Assembly: GCA_963765745.1 (NCBI GenBank) | Contig: CAVXXM010000003.1 | Coordinates: 682,001 to 746,000, forward strand | Origin: JAHFPN01 sp963765745 | GTDB taxonomy: Bacteria > Pseudomonadota > Alphaproteobacteria > Rhizobiales > Xanthobacteraceae | Direction: 5' to 3' | DNA: 64,000 nt | Shown here: positions 58,562 through 64,000 of the stretch, in pieces | Numbering within the stretch: position 1 is the stretch's first letter | Layout: every line of letters begins with the position of its first letter | Notes under the pieces: model-generated | Seen by the model: only the letters and a program-made list of their open reading frames with translations | What the model was told of the DNA's origin: nothing | The model's database searches: none | Position numbers and translations under genes: made by a program

Positions 58562-59575
58562 TCAGGCCGCAATCATAGCGGAAAAGCGCGCCCGCGCCTC
58601 CGCTACATCGACGTTGCTGGGCCTTGTTTTCAGGCGCGAAAGCGCGGCATTGGCCCGCCTTTCGGCGTTCCCTTGAAGCGGCGGCGAATCGCGGGCGACC
58701 TCCTCCATCTCCGGCAGCTTGCCATTGCAGTGGAGCGCGATGTCGCAACCGGCTGCGAAGGCGGCGCTGGTGCGGGCGCCGAGGCTGCCCGAAAGCGCCT
58801 GCATGGAAAGATCGTCGGTCAGGAGCAGCCCGTCGAAGCCGATGCGGCCGCGGATCACTTCGTCGATGATGGTGGGCGAGATAGTCGCCGGCCGTTTGGC
58901 ATCGATCGCGGCATAGACCACGTGCGCGGTCATGCCGATGGGCAGGTCGTTCAAGAGCCGGAACGCCTCGAAATCGGTGCGCTCGAGCTCATTGAGCGGC
59001 GTTTCCACGACCGGTAATTCGTGATGCGTATCGGCGCGGGCGCGGCCATGCCCGGGCATGTGTTTGACCACCGGAAGCACGCCGCCCTCAAGCAGTCCAT
59101 CGGCGGCGGCGCGGCCAAGCCGGCTCACGGTTTCCGGGTCCGGGCCATAGGCACGATCGCCAATCACGCCATGGCCTTCAGGCCGGCGCAGGTCGGCAAC
59201 CGGCAGGCAATCCACGTTGATCCCTAGGGCGGAAAGCTCGGCTGCGATCAATCGGCCGCCAAGGCGGGCCGCGGCGATGCCTTTGGCTGGATCGCGCGCG
59301 TAAATCTCGCCGAAATGGGCGGCCGGCGGAAACGAGGGCCAATTCGGCGGCCCCAGGCGCTGCACGCGGCCGCCCTCTTGGTCGATCAGCACCGGCGCGT
59401 CCACGCGGCCGACGGCGGCGCGGAATGATCGAATCAATTCAATCACCTGAGCCGGATTCTCGACGTTGCGCTTGAACAGAATCAAGCCGAACGGCTGAAC
59501 CTTTGCGAAAAACGCGCGCTCGTCCGGCGTGAGTTGGAGTGCGGCGCAGCCGAGGATGCAGGCGCAGATAGGCAT
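58562..59575 (-). CDS. nagZ: Beta-N-acetylhexosaminidase
   Basis: A 337-residue GH3 enzyme of peptidoglycan recycling, removing GlcNAc from muropeptides in the cytoplasm. Motifs: LILFKRNVENPAQV, VLIDQEGGRVQRLGPP, KHMPGHGRARADTHHELPVV (catalytic His loop) and LLTDDLSMQALSG (nucleophile Asp). Located 14 bases before scpA in the conserved rhizobial order SPOR-nagZ-scpA-scpB. Confidence 0.94.
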   Translation of the reverse strand: MPICACILGCAALQLTPDERAFFAKVQPFGLILFKRNVENPAQVIELIRSFRAAVGRVDAPVLIDQEGGRVQRLGPPNWPSFPPAAHFGEIYARDPAKGIAAARLGGRLIAAELSALGINVDCLPVADLRRPEGHGVIGDRAYGPDPETVSRLGRAAADGLLEGGVLPVVKHMPGHGRARADTHHELPVVETPLNELERTDFEAFRLLNDLPIGMTAHVVYAAIDAKRPATISPTIIDEVIRGRIGFDGLLLTDDLSMQALSGSLGARTSAAFAAGCDIALHCNGKLPEMEEVARDSPPLQGNAERRANAALSRLKTRPSNVDVAEARARFSAMIAA

Positions 59576-59646
59576 GGTTGCGGCCTAAGTGCGTCGCGCC
59601 CGAGCGTCAAGCCCGGCGAGGTTCGTTTCGGGGAAATTCAGGCCGT

Positions 59647-61209
59647 TCAGTTGCGTTGGACCACGCACTCGCCGCCCGCTGCCTTCAGGTTCTGGCAGAG
59701 TGTGTTGGCGTCGTCGCGATTGCCGAATGGGCCGATCTGGGCCCGATAGAACGTCCCGCGATCGCCGAGGTCGGCGCGGCGGATCGTGGCCTGACGGCCG
59801 GCGAGCACCGAGCCATAGCGCGATTGCAGATTTGCCCAGGCGGCCTGGGCCTCTGCCTCGGTTCGCTGCGAGCTGACTTGAACGACGTAGCCGGCCGGCG
59901 GCGGCGGAGTCTGGATCGTCGGCGACTGGGTCTGGACCCGGACTTGAGAACCCACGGGACCGGTGGGCTGCGCTGCGGTCGTTTGCGCTATGGGCGGCCA
60001 AACGGGTCCGGACGCGGGAGCGCGGGCAGCCGGAGCCGGCGTCGCCGCCGGGGCGGGCGTGACGCGTCCGCGCGTCGCTGGCGGCGGAGTTGCCTCGGGC
60101 TCGGGATCCTCGGCCGGCTGTGCGTAGGTGTTGACGGCAAGGGGCGGCGCGCCGGGACGCGCGGGCGCCGCCGTCGGTGCTGGTGCAACGCGTGCTGGTG
60201 CAGCAGATGCGGGCGTGGGTGTGGGATCGGCGACCACGGTGCCATCGGCGCGTACGGTCACGGTGCGGACGCGGCGCGGGCCGTCGGTGAACGTTGCCGG
60301 CTGCTGTGGCGCTGGTGCGACCGCCGGACCGCCAGGAGCAGGGCTCGGAGCAGCGGCTGGTGCCGCGCCTGGAACGGGCGGCCGGCCGGTGCGCGCGGTC
60401 ACGTCGATCGGCGTCTCGTCACGCGGCACGATTCGTTCGGATGGCCCGCCAACGCGGTCGGTGAATTGCTTGGTGCTTTCCGGAGTAGTGGGACCGCCCG
60501 GGACGATCTTGTTCGGGCCGGCCTGCGGGCCGATGATAGGAGGTTGTCTCCCGGCGGACGGGCCGAATACGGCGCGATAGCCGAACACACCGGCGGTGCC
60601 GACGATGGCAATGCCGATCACAGCGGCCACGATGGCGAGACCCGTGCGGCTACGCCGGGGCTGCGCGTCCTCGATCACCTCTTCGGCGTGCTCGGGAAGA
60701 TACGCGTCGTCGGAATATTCCGGATCGTATTTGCTGGCGCCTGTGGCGTCGTAGGCGGCGTCGGTTTCCTTGCCGCGCGCCGGTAGATGATCGCGTACGC
60801 CGAGACGGCGCGCATAGGTTCCTTCGGCGGGAGCAGCGCGATCTTCGGGCTCACGCTCGGGCCGTGGCGTCGCGCCATAGCTATAGGCGCCGCGGGTGTC
60901 GCGCGTGCTCGGACGGTCATCGCCATCGCTACGAGTGCGATAGGAGTCGCGCGGACGGCGCTCGCGGTCATCGTGGCGCGGGTCGTAGCGCGGCTCCTGA
61001 CGCGCCGAACGAAGATCGGGGCTCGGCAAACTGGCGCGGGCGCGCGGACGCGCGCCGCCGGTGAAATCGGCGAACGGATCTTCCTGCCCGATCAGGCGGG
61101 CGAGTTCAGCCAACGGATCCTCGGCTCCGCGCCGCCGCCCGCTTTCAGGCGGCCTGGACGGCGCGTGATCGGGATCCCTTTGGGACCGGTATCTGGTTTC
61201 GTCGGCCAT
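59647..61209 (-). CDS. SPOR-domain membrane protein
   Basis: It is 520 residues. Hydrophilic Arg/Asp-rich cytoplasmic N-terminus (about 190 residues), one transmembrane helix (LAIVAAVIGIAIVGTAGVFG), a long Pro/Ala-rich periplasmic linker and a C-terminal SPOR domain (GYVVQVSSQRTEAEAQAAWA). SPOR binds denuded glycan strands at the division septum, so this is likely a septal protein. Between argS and nagZ. Confidence 0.9.
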   Translation of the reverse strand: MADETRYRSQRDPDHAPSRPPESGRRRGAEDPLAELARLIGQEDPFADFTGGARPRARASLPSPDLRSARQEPRYDPRHDDRERRPRDSYRTRSDGDDRPSTRDTRGAYSYGATPRPEREPEDRAAPAEGTYARRLGVRDHLPARGKETDAAYDATGASKYDPEYSDDAYLPEHAEEVIEDAQPRRSRTGLAIVAAVIGIAIVGTAGVFGYRAVFGPSAGRQPPIIGPQAGPNKIVPGGPTTPESTKQFTDRVGGPSERIVPRDETPIDVTARTGRPPVPGAAPAAAPSPAPGGPAVAPAPQQPATFTDGPRRVRTVTVRADGTVVADPTPTPASAAPARVAPAPTAAPARPGAPPLAVNTYAQPAEDPEPEATPPPATRGRVTPAPAATPAPAARAPASGPVWPPIAQTTAAQPTGPVGSQVRVQTQSPTIQTPPPPAGYVVQVSSQRTEAEAQAAWANLQSRYGSVLAGRQATIRRADLGDRGTFYRAQIGPFGNRDDANTLCQNLKAAGGECVVQRN

Positions 61210-61262
61210 TAAGTCCGACCCGTCTCTTTAGTTGCGGACATCCTTGCCGCTCCGGACGCGCT

Positions 61263-63023
61263 TTAGCGCATTTCCTCCGGTGCAAGCACCCCCAGAATTT
61301 GGAGTCCCGAGGCGAGCACCGCGACCACACCCTGGACAAGTGCTAGTCGGACCAAGGTTATTTCCGGATCATCCCCGATAATGAAGCGTAAGTGTGGCAC
61401 GTCTTTACCGCGATTCCATTGGAAATGAAACTCACTGGCGAGTTCGTGGAGGTAAAAGGCAAGACGATGCGGCTCATGGGTTAACGCAGCAGATTCGACC
61501 AGCCGGGGCCAGCCGCCGAGCCGTTTCATCAGGGCAATTTCGCCCGGGTCGGTGAGCTTGCTCAAGTCGGCGGCGGCGATGGCGGCGGGGTCCATGACCA
61601 AGCCGGGAATCGCCTCGGCGGCGTTGCGGAACACCGAGCGGCCGCGGGCATGGGCGTACTGGACATAGAAGACCGGGTTCTCCCGCGTCTGCTCGATCGC
61701 CTTGGCCAGGTCGAAATCCAGCACCGCGTCGTTCTTGCGAAACAGCATGATGAAGCGGACCGGGTCGGGGCCGACCTCGTCCACCACTTCACGGAGCGTG
61801 ACGAAGTCCCCCGCCCGCTTCGACATTTTCACCGGCTCGCCGGCGCGCAGCAGGCGCACGAGCTGGATGAGCTTCACGTCGAGGGCCGCCTTGCCGCCGG
61901 AGAGCGCCGTGACCGCGGCCTGCACGCGCTTGATGTAGCCGCCATGGTCGGCGCCCCAGACATCGATCAGGTCCTTGAACCCGCGCTCCAGCTTGTTGCG
62001 GTGATAGGCGATGTCGGAGGCGAAATAGGTGTAGCTGCCGTCGGATTTCTTGAGCGGACGGTCCACGTCGTCGCCGAAAGCGGTCGAGCGGAACAGCGTC
62101 TGCTCCCGGTCTTCCCAATCCTCGGGTACCTGGCCCTTGGGCGGCGGCAGGCGGCCCTCGTAGACGTGACCGGCCTTGCGAAGGGTCTCGATGGTGGCCG
62201 CGACCTCGTCGATCTTGCCGGCGCTGAGCGAGCGCTCCGAGAAGAACACCTCGTGACGGATGGAGAGCGCGGCGAGATCCTCGCGGATCAAATCCAGCAT
62301 CGCATCGATCGCCGTGGCGCGCACGATGGGAAGCCAATCGGCTTCGGGCTTCTGCAGGAGTGCGCGGCCGTGCGTCTTGGCTAGCGATTGGCCGACGGGC
62401 TTGAGATATTCGCCGGGATAGAGCCCCTCCGGAATCGCGCCGATGTCGTCGCCCAGCGCTTCGCGGTAGCGCAGATATGCCGAGCGCGCGAGCGCATCGA
62501 CCTGGGCGCCGGCATCGTTGACATAATACTCGCGCGTCACCGCAAAGCCGGTGAAGGCGAGCAGGCTCGCCAGCGCGTCGCCGAACACGGCGCCGCGGCC
62601 GTGGCCGACGTGCATCGGCCCGGTCGGATTGGCCGAGACATATTCGACATTGATCTTCTCGCCGTGGCCGAGATCGGTGCGGCCAAAATTCCCTGCGGCG
62701 GTCAGCGCGGCCTTCAGCACGTCGCGCCAGAATGCGGGATCGAGCGAGATATTGATGAAGCCGGGGCCGGCCACTTCCGTCTTGGTCACCTGCGGTACAT
62801 CGACGAGCTTGGCCGCGATCATCACCGCGAGCTCGCGCGGCTTCATCGCCGCTTCCTTGGCGAGCACCATGGCGGCGTTGGTGGCGAGATCGCCGTGACT
62901 CTCGTCGCGCGGCGGCTCGACCACGATGCGGCCGGTGTCGAGACCGGGCTTCAGCGCGCCGTCGCGCACGAGTGCTGCGACCGCGTCGCGCACGTGACCA
63001 TCGAAGATTGCATAGGGATTCAT
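61263..63023 (-). CDS. argS: Arginyl-tRNA synthetase
   Basis: It is 586 residues, intact. Class I signature variant HVGHGRGAVFGDALASLLAF, KMSKRAGDFVTLREVVDEVG (a KMSK-like loop), an N-terminal Add-1 domain for the tRNA D-loop, and the C-terminal anticodon domain with ALTHEPHRLAFYLHELASEF. Start ATG 63023 (MNPYAIFDGHVRDAV). Confidence 0.96.
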   Translation of the reverse strand: MNPYAIFDGHVRDAVAALVRDGALKPGLDTGRIVVEPPRDESHGDLATNAAMVLAKEAAMKPRELAVMIAAKLVDVPQVTKTEVAGPGFINISLDPAFWRDVLKAALTAAGNFGRTDLGHGEKINVEYVSANPTGPMHVGHGRGAVFGDALASLLAFTGFAVTREYYVNDAGAQVDALARSAYLRYREALGDDIGAIPEGLYPGEYLKPVGQSLAKTHGRALLQKPEADWLPIVRATAIDAMLDLIREDLAALSIRHEVFFSERSLSAGKIDEVAATIETLRKAGHVYEGRLPPPKGQVPEDWEDREQTLFRSTAFGDDVDRPLKKSDGSYTYFASDIAYHRNKLERGFKDLIDVWGADHGGYIKRVQAAVTALSGGKAALDVKLIQLVRLLRAGEPVKMSKRAGDFVTLREVVDEVGPDPVRFIMLFRKNDAVLDFDLAKAIEQTRENPVFYVQYAHARGRSVFRNAAEAIPGLVMDPAAIAAADLSKLTDPGEIALMKRLGGWPRLVESAALTHEPHRLAFYLHELASEFHFQWNRGKDVPHLRFIIGDDPEITLVRLALVQGVVAVLASGLQILGVLAPEEMR

Positions 63024-63053
63024 GAAAATTCTCGGCGCAAGGGCCCGCGCCGC

Positions 63054-64000
63054 CTAACGCAGATCGGGAGTCGAGTCAAAGAAACGCCGGTGCTGTTCGA
63101 GAGCGTAGCTATCGGTCATGCCGGCGATGAAATCGGCGGTGCGCCGCGCTCGGGCGTGCTCGTCGGCTGCGTTCATCCGCCACTCGGCTGGGAGGTCGGT
63201 AGGGCGGCGCATGAAGTGGCCAAACAAGTCGGCCACCACGCCTTCCGCCTGCCCCATGATGCCGAGCACCTTCTGATGGTGGTACATGCGCGGCGAGAGG
63301 AAATCCTTGATCGCGCGGTCGGTGGCCGCGGCAGGTTCGGAAAATCCGGCGACCGGCTTGCCCGCTTTGTGCACATCTTCCGATGAACGGAGCGCGAGTG
63401 CGGCCGCGCGCCGATCGGTCTCAGCGATCACGTCCTCGATCATGCGGGCGATCAGCCGGCGCGTCAGCTCGTTCACCAGCCGCGGCCGCTCGATTTCGCC
63501 GTAGCGGGTGCGCACCTGGGCGAGGATATCCTTCACCGTGAGCAGGCTTGCCAACTCATCGAGGCCGAACATGCCGGCGCGGAGACCGTCGTCGAGGTCG
63601 TGGGCGTCGTAGGCGATGTCGTCGGCTATCGCCGCGATCTGCGCTTCGGCGCTGGCGTAGCTCGCAAGCTCAAGATCCTGGCTGCGCGAATAGTCGAGGA
63701 TCGCTTTGGGCACGCCGCGCGCGGCATAGCGTTCGACCGGCTTTCCGGTGAGCATCGACCAGCGGCCCATTGTGTTTGACGATGCCCTCCAGCGTTTCCC
63801 AGGAGAGGTTCAGCCCGTCGAAGCCCGCGTAGCGGCGCTCCAACCGCGTCACGATCACCAGCGACTGGGCATTGTGATCGAAGCCGCCGAAGGCGCTCAT
63901 GCACTGGTCGAGCGCGCGCTCGCCGGCATGGCCGAAGGGCGGATGGCCGAGGTCGTGGGCCAGCGCCAATGCCTCGGCGAGGTCCTCATCGAGGCCGAGC
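63054..64000 (-). CDS. dgt: Deoxyguanosinetriphosphate triphosphohydrolase-like protein, cut by window edge, +1 frameshift
   Basis: Hydrolyses dGTP or related dNTPs. HD motif LAHDLGHPPFGHAGERALDQ and SLVIVTRLERRYAGFDGLNL, IVKHNGPLVDA then GKPVERYAARGVPKAILDYS, and DDIAYDAHDLDDGLRAGMFG. An extra base near 63745 separates the last two blocks. The N-terminus lies beyond 64000. Conserved neighbour of argS in rhizobia. The product is a dGTPase-family protein of the type 2 subgroup. Confidence 0.9.

Noticed and set aside
57321..58748. Apparent ScpA-ScpB fusion
   Set aside because: One extra base near 57766 hides the scpA stop; scpB has a separate start and full conserved N-terminus.

Overview
This is a 64-kb, GC-rich stretch of an alphaproteobacterial chromosome. 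The gene order points to Hyphomicrobiales, in the Bradyrhizobium/Xanthobacteraceae neighbourhood: dgt-argS-SPOR-nagZ-scpA-scpB, tatABC-serS-surE-pcm-LysM/M23, yajC-secD-secF next to a DUF815 ATPase, ssb with an alphaproteobacterial-type LexA box, and tgt-queA-PPIase-PPIase-coaD-gyrA. Small DUF3551 and DUF1127 proteins and palindromic intergenic repeats fit the same group. The species assignment is inference.

Layout. 0-3 kb: tungstate-type ABC importer (tupA edge, tupB, tupC) divergent from a helix-turn-helix/binding-protein regulator. 3-16 kb: Tat-exported superoxide dismutase, M20 amidohydrolase, tRNA-Lys, tgt, queA, two cyclophilins, coaD, ankyrin protein, GGDEF protein, gyrA, ssb. 16-24.5 kb: accessory zone with a TPR-methyltransferase, uvrA, a toxin-antitoxin pair inserted after uvrA between two copies of the uvrA 3' end, then an AT-richer retron-like locus (promoter, 143-nt RNA bounded by a perfect 15-bp inverted repeat, and a reverse transcriptase running into a trypsin-like protease). 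25-40 kb: mixed metabolic and envelope genes and the Sec accessory operon. 40-50 kb: metal-resistance region (CDF exporter, ChrA, DUF411, rhodanese-ChrB) with two nearly identical promoter/leader modules and two more gene-3'-end duplications around cargo genes. 50-64 kb: conserved housekeeping block for envelope, protein repair, protein export and chromosome segregation.

The most interesting points are the retron-like RT-protease locus, the three independent cases of cargo bounded by a diverged duplicate of the upstream gene's 3' end, and the duplicated chromate leader. A caution applies throughout. Many genes are interrupted by single-base frameshifts, mostly +1, and uvrA alone carries about fourteen while its protein motifs stay intact. 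This looks more like uncorrected insertion errors than gene decay, so protein products were rebuilt by joining frames where stated.
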